Source: Lepus europaeus (lineage: Eukaryota; Chordata; Mammalia; Lagomorpha; Leporidae). From it: DNA of 64,000 nt. The stretch spans positions 1,232,024 through 1,296,023 of the forward strand of contig NC_084850.1 of NCBI RefSeq assembly GCF_033115175.1, read 5' to 3'. The translations under genes and the position numbers were made by a program. The notes beneath the pieces were generated by a model. The model worked only from the letters and a program-made list of their open reading frames with translations. It was not told the DNA's origin and did not search any database. Shown piece after piece: positions 10,416 through 25,600 of the stretch (its first letter is position 1; each line of letters begins with the position of its first letter).

Positions 10416-12107
10416 CCTGATTGGTTTTTTTCAAAAGTCATGTCCTCTAGGTCAGAAATTCTTTCCTCCACTTGGTCTATTCTGCTGTTAAAGCTCTCAG
10501 TTATATATTTGTTTCACTGATTGAAGATTTCATCTAGAAAATTTCTATCTGGTTCTTAGCGTGTTCTATCTCCTTAGTAATATTTTCATTCATATCATTT
10601 ATTGATTTTTCTAATTTCTTTAATCTCTCCATCTGTATTCTCTTGCATGTTGTTGGTTTCCTTACAATCATTATTTTGAATTCTATATCATTTTGTAGAT
10701 TTCCTTCAGTTGAGGATCTAGTTCTGGAGGATTAATTTGTTCTTTTGGAGGTGTCACACTACCTTGTTTCTTCATTGTCTCCTGTGTCCTTATGTTGACA
10801 TCTGCCCATGTGGTTTATTTGTCTCTTTTTCTTTATGGAGTAGGTTTTATTGTAAAAGAGTTTATGGTTTAGCTGGAATGCAGGATATCACTTGGCTTGT
10901 TGCTTTGGGTTTGATTCTAGGTGTATGTAGGAGTGTAGTCTCTGATTTCTTTTGCCTTAATCTTTGTCAGTTGTGTCTGTAAGTGACACAATGGTCTAGT
11001 CTGCTGCAGTTTGTAGGGGGAGAAGTATGGCTTTGAGATGAATATGGGTATCCTATGATGTGTGTTTGATCCACAGAGAGTTTGTTGTGAGTCTTCCTGG
11101 TGATTGTGATAGCCAGGACCTTGTTCTTGATGCTACTGGCAAGCCTGAGTGATGCTGGGCCTTGTGGCACCAACTGCTGTGGCTCTAGGACTGTGTGATA
11201 CAGATGGACCCTTCCTCAGGTCTTGCCAACTGGTGCTGTAGCTTATAACACCAAAAGCCTTAGTCCTAGGACAAGGGGATGTGAACTGGACCCTGCTCCA
11301 GCCCTATAGATCGACTACTAGGTGTATAGGAGATTTTGCTCTGGAGGGTAGGAGTCCAGAGTGGTGGAATGCAGGCTGGTTCTTCTCTAGGTACACCAGG
11401 TAGATTGCAGTGGCACTGTGATATTTAGAACTGATTGTTACAGTTCTGGTGCTGCAGGGTATAGAGGGGTCATGAACCAGATTTCCTAGTGTGGGAACAG
11501 ATTTTTAATGGGCTGCTTCTGGTGTTAGCCCCCAGAAGCTAAAGTGAATCCTTCCTGGCTCATGCTGAATGTGTAAGTATATGTCTAGGGCAAATTCACC
11601 CAAATTCCCACGGTTGCAGGATGCAGGGTATCTGTTCTTTGCCCCACACATTGCCCTGACTCTGATGCTGGTAGAACAGAGGTACGCTGTGTGACTTTTT
11701 GTTGCTGTATATGGCACCCTGTAGGAGTGGGAGAGGGGAAAGAAGCAATGTGGCTCCCCTGCTCCAAGCCTGGCAGTTGTACAGACCCAGTGCTCCCCAG
11801 GCTGAAGTCAAAGTCAGTGGCTGACTGTAGAATTTCCTCTCAGCTGAACTGTGAGTGCTGGGGCAAGCAGCGATTTCATCCTACCTTGACATAGTCAGAT
11901 GGCGGCTCTCTCCTCTTGTCCCACAGAGTCTTTGTTTTGTTTTGTTTTTTTCTTCTTCACTTCTTTGACGAAAATTTCCATCAGACCCCTGGAAATGTGG
12001 TCCTTTCTTTGTTCTTTTAGTATGCCAGAGCAGCTGAAGGTAGCGTGGCTAAACCTTATTCAGCTGTCTTGGATTTCCCCAGATGTTAGTCTTTTTAAAG
12101 AATAATA

Positions 12108-12412
12108 CCATTGATAAATCTTAGGAACACTAATCAAGGTAATAGAGAAAAAACTTACTAATCACCAGTATCAGAAATGAAAAGGGGCATTGCTAAAGAT
12201 TGTACAGACATTAAAAACATAAGGAAGGAGTATTATGAACAAATTTGTGAAAAAAATTTGAAAACTTAAACTTGCAAGTTCTTTGGAAAAACAAAGCAAC
12301 TTACTAAAACTGATGCCAGATGAAATAGAAAATATCACTAGCTCTGTATCTTGTAGACAAATTTAATTTGTTCTCAAACAACTTCTCTAAAATCAAATAA
12401 ATGAAATGAAGA
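12108..12412 (+). mobile_element. Old L1 ORF2 fragment (plus strand), right part of the split element
   Basis: Plus-strand L1 ORF2 just upstream of the RT core (atcagaaatgaaaaggggc, a cagacattaaaa run, gtattatgaacaaa). It resumes roughly where the 6,200-6,652 fragment stops, supporting one original element opened by later insertions. Confidence 0.7.
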
Positions 12413-12448
12413 GGAAGTGCTCTGGGCCTCCCACTCTGTGGGGAATAG

Positions 12449-14845
<2,397 letters not shown>

Positions 14846-16083
14846 GCTCCGAAGGCCCTGGGGCCTCCTCCGCTCACTGGCCACAGAGCCCCAGGGGTGG
14901 GGGGAGGCCAGGCCAGGGTGCCCCCGTCACCCCAGGAGGGGAACAGGGTCCAGGCAAGGCCCCACCCTGCCCAGTCCATGCCCCCAGGCCTCCCATCTCC
15001 CCCCAAGGGGCCCTGTCCACTCCCAGCTGCCATTCCAGGTGACCCAGATGCGATAGTTTGCTGCCACATAGGGCTGGGAAGAGCACCCCTCCCCATGGTA
15101 GCCCCAGCCCCAGCCCCAGCCCTACACGTGGCAACTCAGGCGGCCAGTTTGGAAATGCCCCTGAGGGCCTAGCACCTGAAGACCTTGGCCACCCTCCCGG
15201 GCCTGGGAGACACGGGGTGGGGGGGAGAGACCATCTCAAGGTGCCAGCTGCCTGGGGCTCCCCAGGGGGCCCCCCGACCCATTCACCACCCCCGGGGCAG
15301 GCTGCTCCCTGTCCTGGGGAGCCCACCCTTACCTGTGTAGGCCCTATAGTGACCCACGTGTCAAGTCAGCATCCCCTGCCGCACCGACCACCATTCTGTG
15401 CAGGCCAGGAGGTGTGTGTGCGCCCAGGCTGGAGGTCCTGGCCTGTGTGGCCTGTGCCAAGGCTCTGCGCGTCCCCATTGCGTGGTGAGCCCCACCTCTC
15501 ACTGCAGACGTAGGCCACTGCCACTGTCCTTGCGGAGTGTGTGTGTGTGTGTGTGAGCACACTTACCTGAGCAGCTCCTCCCCAGAGACCCCAAGCCCAG
15601 TCCCAGGAGGCAGCAGGAAAGACAGCCGAGGGCGCAGCCGACCGATGCTCCCTCTGTGATGGTGACCGCGATGGTGGCAGAGGAGGAAGAACTGAACCGG
15701 CGATGGACTGGGGGCTGCGTGAGGTTCCACGGGGACTGTGCTCTGATGTTGTCCCCCTGAGTTAGTTGTGACTCAGTTTCCCAGCCTGATGTGACATTTC
15801 CTGCAGTGTTTCCAGTGTCCCTTAACTTCCCGTGTGGGCCATGGGCAGGGCCATGCCCGGCTGGTCAGGGGACTCCTGCAGTGACTGCGTCTTGTCCTGG
15901 CGAGGGGCAGATCCTGGGGCCCTCAAGAGGGGAGAACAAGACGGGAGGGCCCTGGCGTGCAGGGCAAATGAGGAACCCTGGAGGAGGGAGGCCCGGGACC
16001 CATGGCCTCCAGTGGCCGTCAGGAGTTACCCTCTGTGTCATCGTCCCTTCTCTTCAATGGTTGTAGTGTTTCTGTTCAATAAA
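14846..16083 (+). other. 3' UTR of the PNMA6-family gene
   Basis: GC-rich, no SINE or L1, with a (GT)n run at about 15,536-15,555. The frames of up to about 150 codons here on both strands show no recognisable domain. Confidence 0.65.
16078..16083 (+). terminator. Poly(A) signal AATAAA of the PNMA6-family gene
   Basis: Canonical hexamer in tctgttcAATAAAgcttg, followed within 40 bases by a T/GT-containing stretch. It is the first AATAAA downstream of the stop codon that is not part of a SINE tail. Confidence 0.75.
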
Positions 16084-16105
16084 GCTTGTTTAATGCTCCA
16101 GCTGT

Positions 16106-17118
16106 CTCCCCTCTGCTGTGGGCGCCTCAGGGGATGGTGGGCTGGGGATGGGATGGCAGAGGAGTGGAGGAAGTGCCAGGTGCCCACTGGAGACGTTTCC
16201 AGTGACAGATGAATGCTACCATCAGCAGCCGGGGCGTGATGAGGGTGGTGGTTTTATGTTACAGGTGAGTTGTGTGACCAGGGTGGTCCTTTCCTTCGGG
16301 TCTTTTGAAGATCTTTGGGGGTGGTGCTGGTTGTTTCCTTGATGTGGCATAAGATGCTACTGGCATCCAATGCCTGGGGTTCAGGATGGCCGAACATGAG
16401 TGATGTAAGAGCTTTGGGCTGTGCCCCAAAGGCTCACAGCACCCTTGTGGGGAAGCAGTCTTAGTGACAGGGTTTTTGCAACCCCTAGATGTTTTTAGAT
16501 TTGAGATTCTCAAAATCTCCCCCTGTGGCCACAGTGGCAGCTTACTGAGCACCAGCAGATCTCCGACTCTTGTGGTTCTTCTGGGAGAATGGAGCTAACA
16601 GTGGCCATAACCCTTCCACTGCCAATGGGCACTTGCTCTGCAGGCATGGGGATGAGCAGGCTCGTGCCTGCACAGGCTTCTGAAGGGCTGGACTTGTGTT
16701 TCACTTTACTGCTTATGTAGGAATCCAACATGCCAGGGCTGTCAGCCTAATTTTTAAAAACAAGGCCAAGGGCTTGGCACTTGACCCTGGTTCTGAGAAG
16801 GGTCCAAGCTTGGCATTTTTGTGCTCCAAATGGAGAGACACTGCAGAAGATGAGACCATGGTGGCACTCTGGGGGGTAGGGGGTCGTGAGCCTTCCTGCT
16901 AAGGGCCCTGAGATGCCCTTGGACCATTTAGGCAGGCAAGGTGGGCAATTGAACTCGTCCTGTCCCAGTAAGTTGCTTCCTTATGAGTTATGAGGATGAT
17001 CCCAGCTCCCATGAGGAGGAGTGCAGAGGGCTAGGTCTGGATGCCCTGCTGCCTGACTCTTAGGATAAAGATCAATCCCTCTTTTAACATTTTATTTCAT
17101 TATTTTTTCATTAAAAAA
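16106..17118. other. Unassigned unique sequence
   Basis: Moderate GC, no SINE, no credible coding frame or RNA gene. It may hold old diverged repeats. Confidence 0.4.
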
Positions 17119-17422
17119 AGATGTATTTACTTTAAAAGAGTTACAGAGAGAGGGAGAGACAGATAGATTCCATCCACTGGTTCACTCCTCACATGGCTGC
17201 AATAGCCAGAGCTGGGCCAGGCCAGGCCAAAGCCAGGATCCAGGAGCTTCATCCGGATCTCCTATGTGGGTGGCAGGGGCACAAACACTTGGACCTTTTT
17301 CCATTGCTTTTCCCAGGCCATTAGCAGAGAGCTGGATTGGAATTGGAGCAGCCAGGATATGAACTGGTGCCCATATGGCATTGCAGGTGATGGCTTTACC
17401 CGCTACACCATAGCACTGACCC
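17119..17422 (-). repeat. CSINE
   Basis: Reverse CSINE: A-rich tail (aaaaaagatgtatttac), ttacagagagagg, body, head (ccatagcactgacccc). Confidence 0.9.
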
Positions 17423-17469
17423 CAAGATCAACCCCTCTTGAGGCCTTTAAGGTCTGACCTCTACAATCT

Positions 17470-17545
17470 TAGTGTCTGTCTATGTATCTAGCTATCTCTA
17501 TCATCTATCTATTTGTATCTGTCTTGTCTCTCTCCATCTCTCTTT
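17470..17545 (+). repeat. ATCT-type simple repeat
   Basis: Imperfect (ATCT)n/(CTGT)n, e.g. tgtctatgtatctagctatctctatcatc. It gives spurious open frames. Confidence 0.8.
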
Positions 17546-18478
17546 GAGCCACATCAGCCATCTTTTAGTCCAGCTCTCACTAAGTCCCTTTCAGCCCCAG
17601 GACCTTTGCTCATGCAGGTCGCTCACCTGCTATGTAGCCCACCTTCCAAGAGAGGAGTGAAGAATGTCAGGTTTGCACTCTCCTGGCTTCCCTCACAGCC
17701 AGGCCACAGGCACATGGCCAGACAGCTGCACCCACCGCTGAGTTACTCTGAGGCCTGCGATGGGAGAAGCACGGGCCCCACGGACCCCAGCTGGGTAGGC
17801 TGGCAGCGGCAGGGGCAGTGCCACCTGTTTCCCGAGGAGCTGTGGCAGCTGGGGCACTGGAGGCAGCGTGTTGAGTCCTGCAGGGTCTGTGCCTCGTCGT
17901 GGGTGGGAGCCGCGGGGGACAGGACCCTTGCTCCTCTCTGCCAAAGCGCCCAAGCTGGCTTCCCCCACCCTCCCGAGATGCGGGCGGGGTGCCCCGCGGC
18001 TGTTCCCCTTGCGCCTCCATCAACCAGTGTGTTTTTGCTGGGTGCCACTAAGCTGGGAGGGGCCAGTCTCTGCAGATGCCATCTGAGCTGCTGGTGCCTG
18101 AAGTGCCCCTCCGTGGCCCAGCTCAGCGACACCACTTACTGTTGGCTCGCTTCTTAGTGCGCAGTCAGCATCCCCCACACACACCCTGGCAGTGGTCCAT
18201 GGGCTCCTCTTACCCAGGGACCAGCTTTGGTCTTTTCCCCCAGGTCTTTCAGGTGGTGGGTCAATCCAGTGCTTGGCTCATCAGATACCTTGTCCTAAGT
18301 CTCTGAATGGGAATAGGAGATCCTGTAGGGATGGCCTGGATCTAAGCCATGGCAGAGGCAGTGTGCTTGGCAGCCAGCTCTGCTTTTTGGCCCCTGCCTG
18401 CCAGGCGCCCTTGGGGAATCCCTGTGTTCCAAACCTGGTCCCTAGCTTTTTGCTCGCTCTGTGACCTCTCAGGAGCCA
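17546..18478. other. Unassigned GC-rich sequence, possible L2 remnant
   Basis: Positions 17,575-17,650 (caggacctttgctcatgcagg) resemble an L2 3' region. A 214-codon frame across 17,513-18,157 starts in the simple repeat and shows no domain or splice support. Confidence 0.35.
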
Positions 18479-18775
18479 GACAAATAACAGAGAGGGATAG
18501 GGAGCGACAGAGAGAGATCTTCCATCTGCTGGGTCACTCCCGAAATGGTTGCAAAGGCTGGGCTGGGCCAATGCTAATGCCAAAACCAGTAACCAGTAAC
18601 CAGTGACTGCATCCTGGTCTCCCACATGGTTGGCAGTGCCCAAGTACTTCCCAGGCACATTAGCAGGAAGCGGGATTGGAAGTGGAACAGCTGAAACTCA
18701 AACTGGCACTCTGATATGGAACGCTGGCATTGCAAGTTGCAGCTTAACCCACTGTATCACTATGCTGGCCCCTAC
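18479..18775 (-). repeat. CSINE
   Basis: Reverse CSINE, moderately diverged; begins agacaaataacagagagg and ends atgctggcccc. An aaccagtaacc motif is locally triplicated near 18,585-18,605. Confidence 0.88.
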
Positions 18776-18844
18776 TGTGTTTAAGAGAGTCACGTGGGCT
18801 GGGCAGTTAACCTAGTGATTAAGATGCTGGTTAAAAGGCCCATA

Positions 18845-19173
18845 CTGCGATCGGCATTGTGGCATAGCTGGTAGAGCCATCCTGTATCAGTGCTGGTTTG
18901 TGTCCCGCCTGCTCCACTTCTGATACAGCTCCCTGCCAACGGCTTGGGAAAAGCAGTGGAGGATAATTCGAATCCTTGGGCCACTGCTGTCCATGTGGCA
19001 GACGTGGACGAAGCTCCTGGCTCCTGGCTTTGGCCTGGCTCAACCCTGGCCATTGTGGCCATCTTGGGGAATGAACCAGTCCGTGAAAGAATGAACCAGT
19101 GGATGGAATTTACAAAGAGTGGATCTCTGTTTGTAACTCTGAATCTCAAATAAATAAATAAGTAAATAAATCT
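18845..19173 (+). repeat. CSINE
   Basis: Forward CSINE ending in ...aataaataaataagtaaataaatc. Contains a short local duplication of the gaatgaaccagt motif near 19,070-19,100. Confidence 0.9.
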
Positions 19174-19176
19174 TTT

Positions 19177-19218
<42 letters not shown>
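19177..19218 (+). repeat. (GA)n microsatellite between two CSINEs
   Basis: About 20 GA dinucleotides just after the tail of the preceding CSINE. Confidence 0.95.
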
Positions 19219-19219
<1 letters not shown>

Positions 19220-19455
19220 CACACCCTGTACTGGAGTGCCTGCCTTGATTCCTGGCTTCAGCTCCTGACTCCAGCTTCCTGTGAATGCAGATCCTGGGAG
19301 GTATGATGGTGCCTGCTGATGGCTCTGAGTAGTTGAGTCCCTGCCACCCATGTGTGAGGCATGAATTGTGTTTCCATTTCCTGGCTTTGGCCTGGCCCAG
19401 GTGCAGCTGTTGTGGATAGGAGGTCTCTGTCTCTGGCTCTCAAATAAACAAAAAT
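19219..19455 (+). repeat. Diverged CSINE, same orientation as its neighbour
   Basis: Keeps the tcctggcttcagctcctg and tttggcctggcccagg blocks and a caaataaacaaaaatt tail, but the head has gone. Confidence 0.7.
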
Positions 19456-19990
19456 TACACAAAGATGACACAGGCCTTGCTGGTACACACTGCTCACTGA
19501 CTGACACGTGCTGCCTGTGCTGCTGGCCCCTGTGTGGCCATTCCACGCAGCTGCCGCTCTGCAACTCTGCTCATGTCCTCACTGCCGCTGCAAAGCTTCC
19601 TGTGAGGTGGAGCAGCCAGAGGGCAGGGCCTATGTCATGTGGATTGTTGTGTCGGAGGGCACAGCCAGGCAGGGCTGCGGCATAGTGGGTCTTCAGGGAG
19701 TATCGCTGAAGGTGACTCTGTCCTGTGCCCGGTGCTGCAGTGAGAGCCCAAGAGGCAAGTCTCACCTCAGGAGCTGAGTGTCCTCACCATGACAGCTGCA
19801 GCCTCTCCTGGGCTGTAGCCTCTCCAAGCCTCTCATCTGCACATGAAGCTCTTTACACACCTCAGTGTTGCCACTGTGCTCCATGGGCCATGCAGTGGGA
19901 CCATGGATTGCACACTTGGCAGGGGCCATGCTCACTGATCAGTCAGTGACTAGTTAGGGGGATGGGGAAGCCAACAATCATTTGTTTTTA
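19456..19990. other. Unassigned sequence
   Basis: No gene, SINE or L1 recognised. Short frames only. Confidence 0.35.
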
Positions 19991-20280
19991 ATTTTGACTT
20001 TTCATTTTATTAGAGAGAGAGGGAGAGATCTAGAGAGATCTTCCTTTGGCTGATTCCCTCTTCAAATGTCTGCAACAGCCAAGACTGGGCCATGCCGAAG
20101 CCAGGAGCCAAGAACTCCTTCCTGGTCTCCCAAATGGATGGCAGGGCCCAAGTATTTGGGGCACCTCTACTGCTTCCCAGGGAACTGCATCAGAAGTGGA
20201 AGAGCTGGGACTCAACGAGGCACTCCAGTATGGGCTGAGGGCATCGCACGTGGTGACAACCAAATGTCTGCCTCACCAAC
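19991..20280 (-). repeat. CSINE
   Basis: Reverse CSINE with a T-rich tail region (ttttcattttattagagagag) and typical body; head region degraded. Confidence 0.85.
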
Positions 20281-22384
20281 AATTATTTCTGCTGTATGTA
20301 CATGGGTTAATTTCAGGGCTATCTATTCTGTTCCATTGATCTGTGTATTGGTTTTTATGCCAAGTTTACCCTTTACAAGAAAAGAAAGAACAGCCTAATC
20401 CACTCCCCCTTCATCTGCCATTGTGTGGGGTCCTGAGTCTTGCAAAGCCCAGAGCAGGGCTCAAGAGGCTCCTGCCAGCCAGGCACCCATGGTGCCAAAG
20501 AGTTCCAGGTGATTGGGGTCTCAGGGCCCTGGGGCTGGAGTGGAGCTGGCACTGGCAAAGCCTTCGTGTGCTCCACCCACAGGAGCCTGTTTCCCTGGAA
20601 GACCCATTCCTGGCTGCCCCAGCCTGGGGCTACAGCTCCTCATGCCGGGCTCTGCTCTCTCTTCCCAGGGCTCCTGCCTCCCTGACCTCGTTTCCAGCAG
20701 ACCTCATTGCCTTTGCCTTCCACGGGTCCTGGAAGTGAGTGAGAAGGTCCTCTATCTAGTACCCCAGGTCCCAGTTAAAGGAGCAAAGCAGCCATCCGAC
20801 ATGTCTCTCCTCTTGCCCAGCAAAGGGACAGGAGGCAGGGGGTTGCAGTCATGGCCAATAGCCACTTCAAGCTGCATCTGGGGACACAGGGACAGCCTCT
20901 GCTCTGCGCTGCCTTCTGCTCCCTCCCAAGGCCTTGGAAAGCTTGCCGGTGGAGACCTGTCCCAAAGGCCTCTTGCGGCATTTCACATCACAAGTGTGAT
21001 GCCTGCTAGAGAGCAGGGCTGTCTTCTCCCAGGCCCTCAGCACAGAGGGTTTGAGCAGGGCTTCAGCTGCCGCCTTCCCAGTGCAGAGCAGAATTCTGGT
21101 CAATTGTGTGCCAGTGACTGACCGGCCTGCGAACAGATGGAGCTGGGGTGCTCTCTGCTCCTGGCCTAGTAACGTTATCTGCCTGCAAAAGATACATACT
21201 CAAGAAAGGAAATTTCTTCAAGGCCTTGGGCTCGTTTCCTTTCCCGTTAAGCAGAAGAATGATGGACTGGCCTTGCTTCAAACACAACTTCAAAGAGAGA
21301 AATACCACTGGGAACTGCTACAACCTCAAACCACAAATTAACCAGCAGCCCAGCCAAATACTGCTCAGTCTGGACACAGAGCAGGGAGCAAGCTGAGCCA
21401 GTAATGCCTCCTCAGAAGTGGAGCAGAAATCAGATTGCCCTCAAGTTAAAGGTTGCATTCCTGAGCACCGTAGAGAAATAGAAAACAGGCCTCTGATTAG
21501 ATGAATGACATTTAAGGCCCTGGGCCCCAAGAGTGGTGGGACAGCCCAATCAGATGGCCGAAGAGAGCTCAGAGAAGAGATACAGGGTTCAAAGAAGAGA
21601 TTAGGAGAAAAGAGAAGGCGATGAAATGAATGTAGCAGAGCTCAGGGAAGAATGGGAAGGGAAAATAGTGACTAAATAAATGGAAATGAGCAGAGGATTG
21701 GAGAGACGATGGCACCTATGGCAGAGAGAAAGAGATGCCACACACATCCAACCGGTATCCCTGAGACAGACAGCAAAGAACTGAAGAGAATACTCTTGGA
21801 GAAAATCACACTGACGTCATCCATCTGCCCCTTAGTTCTCAGTGCCAAGAAGCGATGGGGCCAGGGTTACAAATTTCTGAGGACAAAACAGTTTGCTTCA
21901 AGAATGAGGCATCCATCCAACATGTCCTTCAAATCTAGAAGCAAAAAAGTAAAAGTTACCACTGGCCCGTGAATTCTAGCCACCTACAAGCTCTATCGAA
22001 AGAACTCAGGAGTGAGAGAAATCTCACAGACATGGAATCCCTGTATATGCAAAAGTAATATTAAAGATTGGTGGAATTAAGTGTCTGTGTGTACCTGCTA
22101 TCAGACAGAATGTAAGTGTCAGAAATATTAACACAAATCAGAGGCAAGGACTGGAGGTGGGCAGAAGTGTCGAGGGCGGGCTTTCCAGCTGTTGCAGAGT
22201 TGTTCGGTCCTGTGGTGGGGTGTGCAGCTGAAGACAGTATTTCAAGTAGGTTGGTGTTTTCCATAGTTTCCTTTTGTCACTTCAGCAGACTTTTAGGATC
22301 AAACATTCCTTGTGAAGAAACATTAATTGCAGTATCAACAAATATGCACATACATATATATAAAATGATCTCATTTTTATTGAT
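20281..22384. other. Unassigned unique sequence
   Basis: No SINE. 20,400-21,150 is GC-moderate; 21,480-21,760 is purine-rich. Frames of up to about 200 codons show no domain and no codon pattern I would trust. Confidence 0.35.
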
Positions 22385-22690
22385 CTAATACTCACACCAT
22401 AAACTTTACCATTTTGAAGTGTACGATTCAGTGGTATTTGTAGTATGTTCACAAAGTCGTGCAACCATCGCCTCCAGAACATTCTCATCACCCCAAAGGA
22501 GACCTGGCACCTCGTGGTGGTCACTGCCCACTCCTCCCGGCTCCAGTGCTTGGCAACCTCTCATGCCAGAATTATTAGCCATCCTGGACATTTCGTATCA
22601 TTGGGATCACACAACAAGTAGCTGTCTGTGGCTGGCTTCTTTCCTTTAGTCTGTGTCATGGTCTCATGTCACCCACCCATTCCTGCATCT
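22385..22690 (-). mobile_element. Old L1M 3' UTR fragment
   Basis: Resembles reverse-oriented L1M 3' sequence: ttttgaagtgtacgattcag, tcgtgcaaccatcgcc, ggacatttcgtatcattgg. Confidence 0.6.
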
Positions 22691-25600
22691 GTGTCCAACT
22701 GTTGGTCTCTCAGGCCTGTGGCCCTGGGATGATGTTAATGGGGAGTAGCTGGGTGCTGGGACTTGAGGCACAACCTATCTCACCTTTGGGCTTTTCTGTC
22801 ACACGTGGCTTTTTGCTGCAGGCATGTGTTCTCTCTTCGCCTCCTGCCAATCTCACCTTTCCAGTTAGTGACTGGAAAAGCATTTGCCGTGCTCCTCTGT
22901 GGGCGGAGCTACCTCTCCTTCCTGACAGACTGGCTTGGCCGGGCTTGTGGTTGGGGAAAAGCTGGTGGTCCTGCATGGCGCTGACATGTTCTGTCCGAGC
23001 AACTGACCCCTGGTTAAGGGGGCAGAGGAAAGCACTGCATTGGAAGTCGGATGGGTACAAGCACAGGCTGCTTCCCCTGCGGGCAGCTTCCTCCCTGGAC
23101 ATGGCCTCCCCACCATGCTGGTGTATTCTGCTGGGTGCAGACGGCTGGCTTGGGAATCCAGTTCAGAGGGCACTCAGGGGTGCTCACAGGAGAGAAATAG
23201 ACCCCAGACCCCAGAAGCTACTGTCCTGTCCAGCTGTGCTGGGCGCCATGTGTGCACGTGTGCCTGTGTGTCTGGGAGCTTCCCACAGATGGAGTCTGTC
23301 AATCTTGGCTGGGTCATACCCTGTCTCAGAGTCTGTTTCCCCAGTTCTGAAATTGCGTTGGTTAATAGCGGCCAGAAGTATGGCCCCCACTCCAGGAGCT
23401 TCCAGTAAGAGATGGGAGAGGGCACTGCATCCCAACTAGAGTGGCAGTGGGGGTGTGGAGCACTCTCCCCTTTCCTGCCTGTCCCCCAACCCCCGCTTCC
23501 TCTCTTTTGCTCTGTGACACACGCAAACATGAAGCTGAGGCCCTGAGGGAAGCTGAGACCCTGCTGGGTACAAGGTAATCCTGTGCGGCTTCCAGTGAAA
23601 GCCAAGAATTATCTAGCCCTTCCTGTTCTCGGAACTGTGCTGTTTCCAAGACAACGCATTTTGTGTGATCATGGTCAAGGCAACGTAGATTTCGGCTCAG
23701 AATCAAGGTCACAGGATAATACCGATTCACCACGGCAACAGCAGACTGCTCATCTGACATGGGAGATGGGATTCGCTACGAAAACCACATGCAGATTGCT
23801 GGTTCCTCAGCGACCTGCACTGTGAAAGAGGTTTAACTCCAGGGAGATCTGGAACGCACAGCCCTGGAAGGCACAGGGTCCCGTGTAACTCAGCCTATGC
23901 ACTTTGCCAGATGGAGCCAGACGAGCAGATGGTGACACTGGTAAACAAACGTGTCACAACGGGAGCCAGCCTATCTGAGCTGGCCTCAGGTTTAGTTCAG
24001 TGCACACATCCATGCAAGGAACATGTCCTTTCGCAAACAAGCCCTGTGTGGCTCCAAGTCCGTTTGAAGAGTTGACAAACTCTGCCACCAGCTCACTATG
24101 CAAGCTGGGTGGGCGCCTGCTGTGCACAGGGCTTGCGGGAATGAGTGCGGGTTCTAGGACAAAACCTTGTAGTTTAAGATTTGATCTTGTTGCTAACTTC
24201 TTAGGCCGAGGCCAATTGTTGATCACCCTCTAGCTCATGCCTCTCTTCCCTGCCCAGCGAGAGGGCAGGGCCTCCTTTTGTTCTGGTAAGCTTGGGCCTG
24301 ACGTCATTGTGCAGAATGCTGGTGTGTACACACTCACCCACCCACCCACCCGTCCATAAGACCTGCTGTTTGGGATGACGGAAGGAGGAGGAGCCAGGAA
24401 CTATGCACGCCTGCAGGTGAAGGCGAACATCTCTGTGGATCCCCAACCCCCCGACCTGAGTGAGTGGGGACTCCTCACTGTTGATCCCTGGGAATTACGG
24501 CCTGAGTGTCCTGCTCAGGCCTTGAAGAAGAGCTGGGCTGGTGATAGGGACTGTGGGGGTGGTTCCATTCCATGCACACCCTGATCCATTCCCCAGCCAG
24601 GACTCCTCCCCTCTGGCATCCTCTCCCAAGGGTCTCTAGCTTCTCCCTGGGTACCGCCGCACCCACTGGCCTGAGAGCCTCCCTCAGGAGCTCCTGGAGC
24701 CCAGTTGATCTCTCTTCCTCCTGAGGGAGCCGCTTCCAGAACCCAAAGTCTGGACACTGGGGCTGGCCGAGTGGCCAGTGCTCTCAAGGGCAGCTGTCCT
24801 CTGTGGGCAGCTCAGCCAATGGAAATGTGTACTAGTAACTGCAGGAGTCCCATGGCTCAAGCTGCAGGGGCTGCACACACCCTCCCTGGGCACGTGGGTG
24901 AGGGCTACAGGCACCCCACACCAGCATGCCAGCTCTGCTGCTGCACTTACCAACTTGCCCACACGTCCAGCATGTCTGCCTCTCCCAGGTCAAGGAAATG
25001 CTGGGGGCACTCTGTATCAGAGGCAGTGCTGGGCACCTTTCCTCACCCCTTCTCTCTGCCTCTTCCTGCGAGTCCCTCCTCCCACTGATTCCCTGGTACC
25101 TGAGGCCTGAGGTCCCCGGGGAGCTGGCCGAGGATGCACTGAGAGGAGTGCTGGGAAGTGCAGGAGCGGCATGGGGATTAATGTGGGGCAGGCCAAAGGA
25201 AGCACTCTGAGCACGTGAACTTGATAGTGAAGGCTGACAGGGGGCAGGGTAGAACTCTACAGAAGTGGAATACCTGTGGCACGGCCTCGTGTTAGGCTCA
25301 CGTTGGCAGTGCGGCGTGCGTTCTGCTGCACTGGATTTGCTGACAGCCCCGCTCTCCTCAGGGCTCCTCTCACCAGTGTAATTATTTCACAGCCTTGCTT
25401 CTTCACTGGCGCAAAGATCATTTCTTTTCCTCTTGAGAACACAAGCTCCCCAAGGGCTCCTTGAGGCACCTCGAGCCCCCCTCAACTAAACAACATTCAT
25501 GGAGCCCCAGCTCGGGCCAGTCCTGGGCTAGGGGTCAGAGGCTTTAAGTTCAGAAGGAGCTGGAAAGCTTTCAGCAGCTCCTATCCCCCCTCCAGGAGAC

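Larger units (their letters stand above)
7373..12107 (-). mobile_element. L1 element, minus strand, broken and interrupted by three CSINEs
   Basis: Reading leftward from about 12,107 there is a long GC-richer 5' UTR-like part (12,107-10,740), ORF1-like sequence (10,740-9,500), then ORF2. The ORF2 start lies near 9,493 with a recognisable LNIHGLNSP-type endonuclease motif. Next come the endonuclease core (near 9,020-8,830) and the DLEKQEQTKPKISRRQEI-type motif (8,160-8,090). Stops and frameshifts split ORF2 into pieces of at most about 100 codons, so it is not autonomous. CSINEs at 7,410, 8,484 and 10,115 interrupt it. Confidence 0.85.

Noticed and set aside
17513..18157. 214-codon plus-strand frame
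   Set aside because: Begins in an ATCT simple repeat, no conserved domain, no supporting splice sites.
23642..23656. RFX/X-box-like motif (gtttccaagacaac)
   Set aside because: A single imperfect match to a loose consensus in unassigned sequence. Expected by chance.
24328..24353. Short CCCA direct repeats as a possible array
   Set aside because: A simple tetranucleotide repeat. No spacer structure, and CRISPR is not expected in a mammalian chromosome.
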